This document shows positions 32,636 through 40,962 of a DNA stretch of 60,938 bases, piece after piece (within the stretch, counting starts at the first letter, position 1; each line of letters opens with the position of its first letter). Position numbers and translations under genes: made by a program. This DNA is from JAWWPY01 sp964412845 (GTDB taxonomy: Bacteria; Actinomycetota; Actinomycetes; Streptosporangiales; Streptosporangiaceae), in NCBI GenBank assembly GCA_964412845.1, contig CAYPQM010000013.1, positions 1 through 60,938 on the forward strand, written 5' to 3'. The notes below the pieces were generated by a model, which had not been told where the DNA came from, did no database searches, and saw only the letters and a program-made list of their open reading frames with translations.

Positions 32636-34108
32636 ATGCACACTAGGTGGATGATCAACCGGGTGACCCCTGATCCGCGTGACCCGCGGGGGCTGCGCGC
32701 GGACGCGCCGCTGCTGGATGCCTGGCTGCGGTTCACCGCGCAGGTGGACGCGGGCGAACTGGCGCCGATGTGCGTTCCGGGGCACAAGCAGCGCCAGGAT
32801 CTGGTCGGCTCGGTGGTGGCGGGAGACGCGCCGCTGTATGGCGGGCTCGACGCGATCAAGCACGCGGACGCGGCGCGCCAGGACGCGGAGCGGCGGGCCG
32901 CGGACCTGTGGGGCGCGGACTGGTGCCGGTTCTCGGTGGCCGGGTCCACGCACGGCAACCAGGCGCTGGCCCTGGCCGTCGGCTCGCCCGGCCAGGAGAT
33001 CATCGTCACCAGGAACCTGCACCGGTCGCTGCTGCTCGGCCTGGTGCTGGCCGGGCTGCGGCCCGTCTGGGTCCGGCCCGAGGTGGGCACCGCCACCGGG
33101 CTGCCCGGGGCCGTCCCGGTGGATACGGTCCGGAAAGCCCTGGCCGGCCATCCCGGTGCCTGCGCCGTGTACCTCGGTGACCCGTCCTACGTCGGTACCA
33201 CGGGGGATCTCACCGGCCACGCCGCCGCCGCCCACGAGGCGGGCGTCCCGCTCATCGTGGACGCCGCGTGGGCCGCGCACCTGGGTTTCCACCCGGACCT
33301 GCCGCCGCACGCGATCGCCGCCGGCGCGGACGCCATGGTGACCAGCGCGCACAAGGCACTGCCCGCCTATACCCAGGGTGCGCTGGTGCTGGCCCGGACC
33401 GGCCGGCTGGATGCCGCCCGGCTGGACCGCGCGTTCGAGGCGACGCACACCACCAGCCCGGCGGGCTCGATCATGGCCAGCATCGACGCGTCCCGGGCCC
33501 TGCTGGCCCGGGACGGTAAAGAGCTGTGCGGCCGGCTGCTGCGCGGAGTGGCTGCGGCCAAGGACCGGCTGCGGCAGGTCCCTGGCCTCGATGTGCTCGA
33601 CGGCCCCGGGGTGGAGCCGGCCAAGCTCGTCGTGCTGCTGGCCGGCACCGGCGCGAACGGCTACGCGGTCGAGACCGACCTGATCGCCGCCGGATCCGCG
33701 GTGGAGTCGGCCGACCGGGACACGGTCGTGCCGATCGTCACGCTGGCCGATGACGAGAGGACCGTGGCCCGGTTCGCCGACACGCTGGCCGCGATCATCG
33801 AGCGCCGCCGCGGCGGCCCCCGCCCGCCGGTCCCCGCGGCGGCGTGGACGGTCACGCCGCAGCAGGCCCTGCCGCCCCGTGAGGCTTTTTTCGCACCGAA
33901 CGAAACGGTCACCGCGACGGCCGCCGTCGGCCGGATCAGCGCCGAACTGGTGGCTCCCTACCCGCCCGGCGTGCCGGTCCTGGCTCCGGGGGAGATCATC
34001 ACCGCCGGGGCGCTGACCGCCTTGCGCGCGGCGCTGGCCGACGGCGGCCGGATCGCCTACGCGGCCGACCCGAGCCTGGCCACCTTCCAGGTCGTCACCG
34101 AGGAGTGA
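32636..34108 (+). CDS. Orn/Lys/Arg-decarboxylase-family PLP enzyme
   Basis: A 490-residue fold-type I PLP enzyme of the basic amino-acid decarboxylase family: the N-terminal MCVPGHKQR (Lys51), GSTHGNQALALAV around residue 105, PSYVGTTGDL, LIVDAAWAAHLGFHP, the Schiff-base Lys240 in VTSAHKALPAYTQGA, and the C-terminal PYPPGVPVLAPGE. It should decarboxylate lysine, ornithine, arginine or a close relative, giving a diamine or agmatine. The wing domain of the large enteric enzymes is absent, as in short Gram-positive forms. The start could also be the ATG at 32651. The next gene begins four bases after its stop. Confidence 0.87.
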   Translation: MHTRWMINRVTPDPRDPRGLRADAPLLDAWLRFTAQVDAGELAPMCVPGHKQRQDLVGSVVAGDAPLYGGLDAIKHADAARQDAERRAADLWGADWCRFSVAGSTHGNQALALAVGSPGQEIIVTRNLHRSLLLGLVLAGLRPVWVRPEVGTATGLPGAVPVDTVRKALAGHPGACAVYLGDPSYVGTTGDLTGHAAAAHEAGVPLIVDAAWAAHLGFHPDLPPHAIAAGADAMVTSAHKALPAYTQGALVLARTGRLDAARLDRAFEATHTTSPAGSIMASIDASRALLARDGKELCGRLLRGVAAAKDRLRQVPGLDVLDGPGVEPAKLVVLLAGTGANGYAVETDLIAAGSAVESADRDTVVPIVTLADDERTVARFADTLAAIIERRRGGPRPPVPAAAWTVTPQQALPPREAFFAPNETVTATAAVGRISAELVAPYPPGVPVLAPGEIITAGALTALRAALADGGRIAYAADPSLATFQVVTEE

Positions 34109-34112
34109 GCCC

Positions 34113-36311
34113 GTGCCGTTGCGCATCACGTCGTCACGAGTAGCGGTTGGCCGCGCGGCGGCTCGTGCCGTGGGCGCAGCGCCGGCTCGTGCCGTTGGCC
34201 GTGGGGCTCGTGCCGTGGGCGCGGTGCTGGGTCGCCCGCTCGGGCCCGTGCTTGCCGTTGTGCTCAGCCTGGCGGCCTGCACGGGGTCAGGGTCAGGGAC
34301 CAGCTCCGGCAGCGTGCGTAACCAGGCCCATGTCAGGCAGGCCGTCGCCCGGCAGGTGTGCCGCCAGCCGGCCCCGTCGAGCACCCTGCTCAGCGCGTCC
34401 GCCAACGGTGCGACGGTCCCGGCGCCGGCCGCGGTGATCCGGGTGGATCAGGTCGGTTATCCCACCGGGGCGGCGAAGCTGGCCGAGATCATGACGGCCA
34501 CCCACCCGGTCGGCGGGGTCCGCTGGGTGCTGGTGCGGCAGGGGTCCTGCGCCATCGCCGCGTCCGGGGTGGCCCGCCAGGATCTCGGCTCGTGGAGCAC
34601 CCGGTACGGCTGGGTGTGGGCGGTCCGGTTCTCCGCGCTGCACGCGACCGGGCGGTACCGGATCGGCCTGGCCGGTGACCCGGCGGTGACCTCGCCCTGG
34701 TTCCAGATCGCCCCGGCCCGGCAGATCTACGGCAGGCCGCTGGCCAACGCGCTGTCGTTCTACCGCAACGAGCGCGACGGGCCCGGCTTCGTCGCCAGCG
34801 CGCTGCGCACGGCGCCCGGCAACCGCAACGACGCCCGCGCGATGACGTACCGGACGCCGCCGGTCGACGACAACGGCAACTTCAAGGGCAGCCTGGCCAA
34901 GTACGCGACCGGCGTGACCATCGACGCCTCGGGCGGCTGGTTCGACGCGGGCGACTACCTCAAGTTCGTGGCCACCACCAGTTACACGGTCGCGGTCCTG
35001 CTGCAGGGGATCGAGTCGTTTCCCGGCCAGATGGGATCCGCCGGGCCGGTGAAGTTCACCGCTGAGGCCCGGTTCGGCCTCGACTTCCTGCAGCGGATGT
35101 GGAACGAGCCGTCCAAGACGCTCTATTACCAGGTAGGCACCGGGGAGGCGAACGACTACTACTACGGGGACCACGACATCTGGCGGCTGCCCCAGGCCGA
35201 CGACGGTTACCTGGGGACCAACCCGCACTACGTGTACATCCGGCACCCGCCGGTCTTCCGGGCCGGCCCGGCCGGCTCGCCGATCAGCCCCAACCTGGCC
35301 GGCCGGCTGGCCGCCGACTTCGCGCTCTGCTACCGGGTGTACCGGAGCACCGACCCGGCCTACGCCAACCGGTGCCTGAGCTCAGCGGAGACCATCTACG
35401 GGCTGGCCGACCGGCACCCCACGGGGAACCTGCTGACGGTCGTCCCGTTCGACTTCTACGGCGAGACGACATGGCGGGACGACATGATGCTGGGCGCGAC
35501 GGAGCTGTCCCTCGCGCTGCGCGCGGCCGGCGGCCCCGCACACCTGCCCGCCGGCCTGCCGGTGCACTCGGCGGCGACCTACCTGCGGGACGCTGCTGCC
35601 TGGGCCAGTCAGTGGATCCACGGCCCCACCGCCCTGTCGGACACGCTGAACCTGTACGACGTGAGCGCGCTCGCCGACTACGAACTTGATCTGGCCATCC
35701 GCGGGGACCAGATCAGCGGCCTGGATGTCACCCAGGCCCAGCTGCTGGCCAATCTGCGCGGGCAGATCCGGAAGGGGATCGGGATTGGCGGGAAGGATCC
35801 GTTTGGCTTCGGATTTGCCTGGGATCAGTGGGATACCACCACGCACGGCGCTGGGCTGTCGGTGATGGCGAACTCCTACGACGCGCTGGTCGGGCGGCCG
35901 GTGTTCGCCGCGCGGGCGCAGCGCTGGCTGGATGACATCCTGGGCGCGAACGCGTGGGGGGTGTCGCTGATCGTGGGGGACGGCACGGTCTTTCCCGACT
36001 GCATGCAGCACCAGGTGGCCAACCTGGCCGGCTCGCACGACGGGCGGCCGCCGGTGCTGGCCGGGGCGGCGGTCGAGGGGCCGAACTCCTCCGGTGCGAC
36101 CGGGACCGTGCCCAACATGCGGGCCTGCGCCGCGGCCGGTCCCGGGGGAGTGCCGTACTCGGTGTTCAGCGGGCATCACGCCGTGTTCGTCGACAACGTC
36201 CAGTCGTACTCGACGGTGGAGCCCGCCATTGACCTGACCGCGCTGACCCCGCTCGCGTTCGCCTGGCAGGACGCCGCGGCCGGCCGGGCCGGGCAGCTAC
36301 CCCGGCCCTGA
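34113..36311 (+). CDS. Glycoside hydrolase family 9 lipoprotein (cellulase-like)
   Basis: The GTG start is supported by GAGGAG eight bases before it and by the 4-base gap to the upstream stop. The 732-residue protein has a long Arg/Ala-rich n-region, a hydrophobic run and a lipobox SLAAC (Cys56). An Ig-like CelD-type N-terminal domain (VIRVDQVGYPTGAAKLAEIM) precedes the GH9 domain, with the catalytic DAGDY (278-282) in GGWFDAGDYLKF and the acid Glu703 in SYSTVEPAID. GH9 enzymes cut beta-1,4-glucans. Here it would sit on the outer face of the membrane. Three copies of a GGCTCGTGCCGT-like unit in the DNA explain the repetitive n-region. Confidence 0.9.
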   Translation: MPLRITSSRVAVGRAAARAVGAAPARAVGRGARAVGAVLGRPLGPVLAVVLSLAACTGSGSGTSSGSVRNQAHVRQAVARQVCRQPAPSSTLLSASANGATVPAPAAVIRVDQVGYPTGAAKLAEIMTATHPVGGVRWVLVRQGSCAIAASGVARQDLGSWSTRYGWVWAVRFSALHATGRYRIGLAGDPAVTSPWFQIAPARQIYGRPLANALSFYRNERDGPGFVASALRTAPGNRNDARAMTYRTPPVDDNGNFKGSLAKYATGVTIDASGGWFDAGDYLKFVATTSYTVAVLLQGIESFPGQMGSAGPVKFTAEARFGLDFLQRMWNEPSKTLYYQVGTGEANDYYYGDHDIWRLPQADDGYLGTNPHYVYIRHPPVFRAGPAGSPISPNLAGRLAADFALCYRVYRSTDPAYANRCLSSAETIYGLADRHPTGNLLTVVPFDFYGETTWRDDMMLGATELSLALRAAGGPAHLPAGLPVHSAATYLRDAAAWASQWIHGPTALSDTLNLYDVSALADYELDLAIRGDQISGLDVTQAQLLANLRGQIRKGIGIGGKDPFGFGFAWDQWDTTTHGAGLSVMANSYDALVGRPVFAARAQRWLDDILGANAWGVSLIVGDGTVFPDCMQHQVANLAGSHDGRPPVLAGAAVEGPNSSGATGTVPNMRACAAAGPGGVPYSVFSGHHAVFVDNVQSYSTVEPAIDLTALTPLAFAWQDAAAGRAGQLPRP

Positions 36312-36338
36312 GCATGGGAACTCCGGGGGAGCGATCGC

Positions 36339-36557
36339 TCAGGGGAGCGGTGTCACGATGACGGAACGAGCTGACATGCACTCGACGACCACGATACGGC
36401 TGTGCCGGGGGATCGGTTCGTCCGACCAGGCCGCGAATGCCTCGGTCCCGCCCCGCACCGGGAGCAGCACCTCACCCGGCCCGCCGGCCGGAATGGACAC
36501 AGTGACCCGCCCGATGGTGCCGAGAACGCTCTGATCCGCGTCAGGTGACACGTCCAA
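36339..36557 (-). CDS. Small NfeD-C-terminal-like beta-barrel protein
   Basis: A 72-residue protein, convergent with the GH9 gene: VTVSIPAGGPGEVLLPVRGGTEAFAAWSDEPIPRHSRIVVVECMSARSVIVTPL in pieces. A G-x-GEV start, RGGTEAF turn, PRHSRIVVVE strand and final VIVTPL are the pattern of the small OB-fold domain found at the C-terminus of NfeD proteins, usually partners of flotillins. No membrane segment is present and no flotillin gene is adjacent. Its promoter would lie in the 95-bp gap to the ALDH gene. Confidence rests on the pattern only. Confidence 0.6.
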   Translation of the reverse strand: MDVSPDADQSVLGTIGRVTVSIPAGGPGEVLLPVRGGTEAFAAWSDEPIPRHSRIVVVECMSARSVIVTPLP

Positions 36558-36652
36558 CCAGCTTTCTCGTCCACTGTCGCACCACGACTCCCGGATTCCA
36601 GCCTACCGGCGATCACCTCTCAGTGGTCAGACCGGCTGCGGCGGCCGGCGGA

Positions 36653-38113
36653 TCACCCCAGCCGGTGCATCCCCGGGGCCGGGTAGAGCACGGTCTTGGG
36701 CTCGGTGAATGTCTCCATGGCGAACCGGCCGCCGACCCGGCCGCGGCCGCTGACCGATCCGGACCGGCCGCCGAACGGCAGGTGGGATTCCCAGAGGTTG
36801 GTCGAGGCGTTGATGTTGACCCAGCCGGCCCGGGCCTGCTCGGCGAAGGCCAGGCCCCGCTCCAGGTCGCTGGTGAACACCGCGGCGGTCAGGCCGAACG
36901 GGGAGGCGTTGGTCAGGTCCAGCGCCTCGGCGGCCGAGCGGACCTCGATGATCGGCACTACCGGCCCGAACGTCTCTTCCGCGGCGATCGCCATGTCCAG
37001 GGTGACGCCGTCGAGCACCGTCGGCTCCGCGTAGAGGCCGGTCGCAAATCCGGCGGCCCGCCGCCCGCCATGGCCGAGCCGCGCTCCCCGGGCCAGCGCA
37101 TCGGCTACGTGCCGGTCGAACTTGGCCGCGGTCGCCTCGTTGTTCAGCGGGCCCATGGTGGTCCGCGGGTCGAACGGATCGCCGAGCCGCACCTGGTCCC
37201 GGGTCGCCGCCACCACCCGCTCGGTGAACTCGGCGCGCACCGCGGCGTGCACCAGGAACCGCTCGCCGGCGGTGCAGCTCTGGCCCGCGCACAGGTACCC
37301 GGCTTCGAGCGCGGCCTCGGCGGCGAGTCCCAGGTCGGCGTCCTCCAGCACCACCATGGGGCCGTTCCCGCCCAGTTCCAGGAGCTGGGTCTTGCCCGCC
37401 GCCCGGGCCGCGACGGATGCGCCGGTGCCAACTGACCCGATGAAGCCGACCGCCGCCACACCGGGGTGCCCGGCCACGGCGTCGCCCACCACCGCGCCGG
37501 GACCTGGCACGAAGTTGATCACTCCGGCGGGCAGCCCCGATTCGGCCATGACCTCGGTCAGCACCGCGCAGCACGCGGAGGTGCTCGGCGCGGGTACCCA
37601 GACGACCGTGTTGCCGGCCGCCAGCGCGGGCGCGAACAGTTCCGCGCCCATCGTGTACGGCCAGTTCCAGGGGCTGATCACGCCGACCACGCCGAGCGGG
37701 ACCCGGGCGGTGATCACCCGGCGCCCGGCCGAGGTGGATGGCGGGAACGCGCCGTCCAGCCGCTTGGCGTCCTCGCCGGCCATCCGGAAGTACCCGGCCA
37801 GTTCATCGACCTCGTCGTAGGCCTCCGCCCGCAGCGGCTTTCCCTGGTCCTCGGTGAGCACGCTGGCCAGGTCGTCCCGGCGGCTGCGGATCTCGGCCGC
37901 GACCCGCTCGCAGCACGCCGCCCGGTCGAAGGCTGAGGCGCGCGCCCAGTCCGGCCAGGCCGCCGCGGCCGCGCCGACCGCGTCGCCGACGTCCGTGGCG
38001 TCGGCGACTGCGAGTGACGCGAACTCCGCACCGGACGAGGGACTGACGGCCGGCATGGTGCCCGCGCCGCCCTTGCGCCACCGGCCGCCGATGTAGAGCA
38101 GGTGCTCACGCAT
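36653..38113 (-). CDS. Aldehyde dehydrogenase family protein
   Basis: The start is the ATG at 38113, preceded by GAGGAGG; it overlaps the upstream IclR gene by eight bases. The 486-residue enzyme has ISPWNWP (147-153), the general base Glu246 in LLELGGNGP and the nucleophile Cys280 in CAGQSCTAGER, plus the C-terminal EETFGPVVPI and LPFGGRSGS. It should oxidise an aldehyde to an acid with NAD(P). One oddity: after GNTVVW, where most family members have KP, this protein reads VP (VVWVPAPSTS), so the Lys that usually contacts the cofactor ribose is missing. That exists in some subfamilies and may change cofactor preference. Confidence 0.9.
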   Translation of the reverse strand: MREHLLYIGGRWRKGGAGTMPAVSPSSGAEFASLAVADATDVGDAVGAAAAAWPDWARASAFDRAACCERVAAEIRSRRDDLASVLTEDQGKPLRAEAYDEVDELAGYFRMAGEDAKRLDGAFPPSTSAGRRVITARVPLGVVGVISPWNWPYTMGAELFAPALAAGNTVVWVPAPSTSACCAVLTEVMAESGLPAGVINFVPGPGAVVGDAVAGHPGVAAVGFIGSVGTGASVAARAAGKTQLLELGGNGPMVVLEDADLGLAAEAALEAGYLCAGQSCTAGERFLVHAAVRAEFTERVVAATRDQVRLGDPFDPRTTMGPLNNEATAAKFDRHVADALARGARLGHGGRRAAGFATGLYAEPTVLDGVTLDMAIAAEETFGPVVPIIEVRSAAEALDLTNASPFGLTAAVFTSDLERGLAFAEQARAGWVNINASTNLWESHLPFGGRSGSVSGRGRVGGRFAMETFTEPKTVLYPAPGMHRLG

Positions 38114-38885
38114 GGCTGCCGCCTCCTCGTGCTGCATGACGGCCGTTACCCGGCCCTGGCTCAGGACCGGCACAGAGCCGGCCGATTTCGTCGAGTTTCT
38201 CCGGCGGCATCCGGTAACTGGGGCCGGACACCGACAGCGCGCCGATGCAGCCGCCGCCCGCGTCGAAGACGGGGGCGGCGACCGCGACCAGCCCATCCTC
38301 CAGCTCGGCCACGGCCTTCGCGTAGCCGTCCCGGCGGACCGCGGCAAGTTCCGCTTGCAGCACGGCCGGGCTGGTGATGGTGTGCTCGGTGTACCGCTCC
38401 AGTTTCGCTGGAACGGGGATGACACCGTAGGCGAGCAGGACCTTGCCGTTGGCCACCGCGTGCGGTGTCGTGCGGCGGCCGATCCAGCCGCCGGAGGAGC
38501 TGAGGATATAAGTGCTCGGCACCTCGGCCACATTGAGGATGTCAGGGCCGGCCGGCACGGCGAGGTTGATCGTCTCGCCGGTCTGCTGGGAGAGCTTCTC
38601 CATGGCCGGCTGCATGGCGGCGACGATGCCGGTGCTCCGCAGGGCCAGGGTGCCCAGCCGGATGACCTCCACGCCGAGCCGGTACCGTTTGCCGGAACGG
38701 GCCAGGAATCCGGTCCGCTCCAGGGTGGCCGCGAGCCGCGAGGCCGTCGACTTGTGCACGCCGAGCGATCTGGCGATCTCGGTCACGCCGAGTTCGGGCC
38801 GGCCGTCCTCGAAGCTCGCGAGCAGCGCGAGCACCCGCTCGGCCGACTGGTAAGTTGCGCCAGCCGCAACTTCGCTCTCGGCCAT
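38106..38885 (-). CDS. IclR family transcriptional regulator
   Basis: A 259-residue protein with an N-terminal winged helix (RVLALLASFEDGRPELGVTEIARSLGVHKSTASRLAATLERTGFL) and a C-terminal effector domain containing AVANGKVLLAYG, KAVAELEDGLVAVAAPVFDAGGGCIGALSVSGP. This layout is standard for IclR regulators, which usually control adjacent catabolic genes and respond to an aromatic or small acid ligand. It overlaps the ALDH gene by eight bases, so regulator and enzyme form one transcript, presumably autoregulated. The possible operator at 38926-38944 is just upstream. Confidence 0.9.
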   Translation of the reverse strand: MAESEVAAGATYQSAERVLALLASFEDGRPELGVTEIARSLGVHKSTASRLAATLERTGFLARSGKRYRLGVEVIRLGTLALRSTGIVAAMQPAMEKLSQQTGETINLAVPAGPDILNVAEVPSTYILSSSGGWIGRRTTPHAVANGKVLLAYGVIPVPAKLERYTEHTITSPAVLQAELAAVRRDGYAKAVAELEDGLVAVAAPVFDAGGGCIGALSVSGPSYRMPPEKLDEIGRLCAGPEPGPGNGRHAARGGGSHA

Positions 38886-38925
38886 GCACCAAGAATGGCC
38901 CGGTCAACCAGTGTGATCAAGGCCA

Positions 38926-38944
38926 ACCGGGCAGATTACCCGGT
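38926..38944. promoter_or_regulatory. Inverted repeat upstream of the iclR-aldh pair
   Basis: ACCGGG and CCCGGT are perfect 6-bp arms separated by CAGATTA, 41 bases upstream of the IclR start and between divergent genes. IclR proteins bind short palindromes of about this size, so this is a candidate autoregulatory site. Confidence 0.4.
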
Positions 38945-39022
38945 CGTGGCATACTCGCTAACCACTATTGTGCCGCGGTGCACGGACTGCCCGGGCGCCG
39001 CCGAGGACGAGAGCAGGCTGGG

Positions 39023-39811
39023 ATGACCGAACCCGGCGAATCCGAGACCGCCGCAGTATCGCCGCACGATCCGCTGCCCGAGGCGCTCACGCTGGCTCGT
39101 GACGCCGCCGCCGCCGGGCTCGGCCTCAAGCTGCTCGGCGGGCTGGGCGTCCGGGTGCTCTGCCCGGCCGGGTTCCCGCCCCGGCTGCGCCGGGACCAGG
39201 ACATCGACTTCGCCTGCCTGTCCAAGGAGCGCAAGAAGGTCGCCGCCTGGCTGGCGGACAACGGCTGCGTGCCGGACCGCCGGTTCAACAACCTCAACGG
39301 CGACAAGCAGATGTACTTCAACGCCCCGTCAGGCCGGCCCATCGACGTCATGGTCGACCGGCTGACCATGTGCCACACGCTCGATTTCCGGCCCGGCTTC
39401 AGCCGGCTTCCGCTCACGGTCGACGCGGTCGACCTGCTGCTGTCCAAGCTGCAGATCGTGGAGCTGAACGAGAAGGACGCCAGGGACATCGTCCATCTGC
39501 TGTCGGCGGTACCGCTGAGCGCGGACGCCGGGGACGCCGCGGTGTCGATCGACACCGGGCACTTCGCCAAGCTGCTCGGCGCGGACTGGGGCTGGTGGCG
39601 GACCGTCACCGGCAACCTGGCCCAGCTGCCGGCCTTGCTGGCGGCCAGCCCCGGCCTGGCCCCCCCGCAGCCGCCGTTCGACGCGATCGCCGCGTCCCGG
39701 CGGCTCCTGGAGATCGCCGAGTCGGCTCCGAAGGGAGTCAAGTGGCGGGTCAGGGCCAATGTCGGTGACCGGGTGCGCTGGTACGAACGGCCAGAAGAAG
39801 TCGCGCACTGA
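39023..39811 (+). CDS. Nucleotidyltransferase-like protein
   Basis: The protein (262 residues from the ATG at 39023) shows KLLGGLGVRVLCPAG, then LRRDQDIDFACLSKERKKVAAWLADNGC: a GG..R turn followed by a DxD pair, as in minimal nucleotidyltransferases of the AbiEii/MNT group. PIDVMVDRLTMCHT carries a further acidic strand and AVDLLLSKLQIVELNEKDARDIVHLL matches the following helices. The rest is helical and unassigned. No antitoxin gene is adjacent. It could be a nucleotide- or aminoglycoside-type transferase or a stand-alone toxin-like enzyme. It is divergent from the IclR gene. Confidence 0.65.
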   Translation: MTEPGESETAAVSPHDPLPEALTLARDAAAAGLGLKLLGGLGVRVLCPAGFPPRLRRDQDIDFACLSKERKKVAAWLADNGCVPDRRFNNLNGDKQMYFNAPSGRPIDVMVDRLTMCHTLDFRPGFSRLPLTVDAVDLLLSKLQIVELNEKDARDIVHLLSAVPLSADAGDAAVSIDTGHFAKLLGADWGWWRTVTGNLAQLPALLAASPGLAPPQPPFDAIAASRRLLEIAESAPKGVKWRVRANVGDRVRWYERPEEVAH

Positions 39812-39914
39812 TCGGTCTGGCATGCTTGACGCCGGTTTCGGCGGAGTGCTAGACGTTGCACAGTGTTCGTTGCACTGGGCGCACAGGCGTTGCACGCCGC
39901 GCTTGATTCCCAGT

Positions 39915-39954
39915 GCGCTTGACCACAGCGCGCTTGACCACAGCGCGCTTGACC
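39915..39954. repeat. 15-bp tandem repeat upstream of the metallophosphoesterase gene
   Basis: GCGCTTGACCACAGC occurs twice and a third, shortened GCGCTTGACC follows, within the 174-bp gap before the metallophosphoesterase. GTTGCAC-type words also recur in the preceding 50 bases. No palindrome or promoter is obvious. Confidence 0.65.
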
Positions 39955-39985
39955 GCCGGGCGCGCGGGGAAGGCGTGGGTCTCGC

Positions 39986-40924
39986 ATGAGGATCTTCTTC
40001 GCCACTGATATCCACGGCTCCGAAGTCTGCTGGCGCAAGTTCCTGAACTCGGCCGCGTTCTACCAGGCTGACCTCGTGGTGCTCGGCGGGGACGTCACCG
40101 GGAAGATGATGATCCCGGTTGTCGCGCACAACGGCTACTGGCAGGTCACCGTGCGCGGGGAGACGCTCCGCCTGGAGACCAGGCAGGAACTGGAAGCCGT
40201 CCAGCTCAAGATCCGTAACAGCGGCTCCTATCCCGCGATCGTCACGCCTGACGAGCTCAAGAACCTCAGCGAGGAAGAGGGCGCGGTCGACCGCCGGTTC
40301 AGCGTGGAGATGCTCGCGTCCCTGGACCGGTGGCTCGACATGGCGGACGGGAAGCTCAAGGGCGGCGACATTCCCTGCATCCTGAACGGCGGGAACGACG
40401 ACATCTGGGAAATCGACGACGTCATCGAGTCGTCGCCCTGCGTCAGCTTCGCCGAGGGCAAGGCCCTCGAACTCGACGGCTTCCACCTGGTCTCCATGGG
40501 CTGGACCAACCCGACCCCGTGGGACACCTTCCGGGAAGCGCCGGAGGCGGACCTGCGGCAGAAGATTGACGCCCTGGCCGCCATGGTGCCGGACATGGAG
40601 CGGGCGATTTTCAACTTCCACGCGCCGCCGTACGGGACCGGGCTGGATGACGCCCCGGCTCTTGATGACACATTGCGACCAATGCATGGCGGCGCGGTGA
40701 TGAAAGCGGTCGGCTCCACCGCGGTGCGCGATTCCATTCTGGAGTATCAGCCGATGCTGTCGGTGCATGGCCACATCCATGAAAGCCGGGGAATCAAGAA
40801 GATGGGCCGGACGCTGGCGATCAATCCCGGTAGCGTTTACGGCGACGGCGTGCTGCAGGGTGCCGTGCTGGAACTGAACGCGAAGAAGGGAAAGGTCGGC
40901 AAGTACCTTCTCGTGAACGGTTGA
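39986..40924 (+). CDS. Metallophosphoesterase
   Basis: A 312-residue calcineurin-like phosphoesterase. Metal ligands are visible in FATDIHGS near the start (DxH), VVLGGDVTG (GD), ILNGGNDDIW (GGND, where GNHD is usual), NFHAPPYGTG (His) and LSVHGHIHESRG (GHxH). The GNHD change to GGND is a substitution of the residue that is usually His, so catalysis may be altered. It probably hydrolyses a small phosphate ester or nucleotide. The next gene, a permease, starts 38 bases after its stop behind a good ribosome site, so they may be cotranscribed. Confidence 0.82.
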   Translation: MRIFFATDIHGSEVCWRKFLNSAAFYQADLVVLGGDVTGKMMIPVVAHNGYWQVTVRGETLRLETRQELEAVQLKIRNSGSYPAIVTPDELKNLSEEEGAVDRRFSVEMLASLDRWLDMADGKLKGGDIPCILNGGNDDIWEIDDVIESSPCVSFAEGKALELDGFHLVSMGWTNPTPWDTFREAPEADLRQKIDALAAMVPDMERAIFNFHAPPYGTGLDDAPALDDTLRPMHGGAVMKAVGSTAVRDSILEYQPMLSVHGHIHESRGIKKMGRTLAINPGSVYGDGVLQGAVLELNAKKGKVGKYLLVNG

Positions 40925-40962
40925 GTATTCGTTATCGGCTGAGTATTACACCGGAGGCGAGT

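Noticed and set aside
32615..34405. Minus-strand open frame of 596 codons
   Set aside because: Antisense to the PLP decarboxylase gene, with no motif and biased composition.
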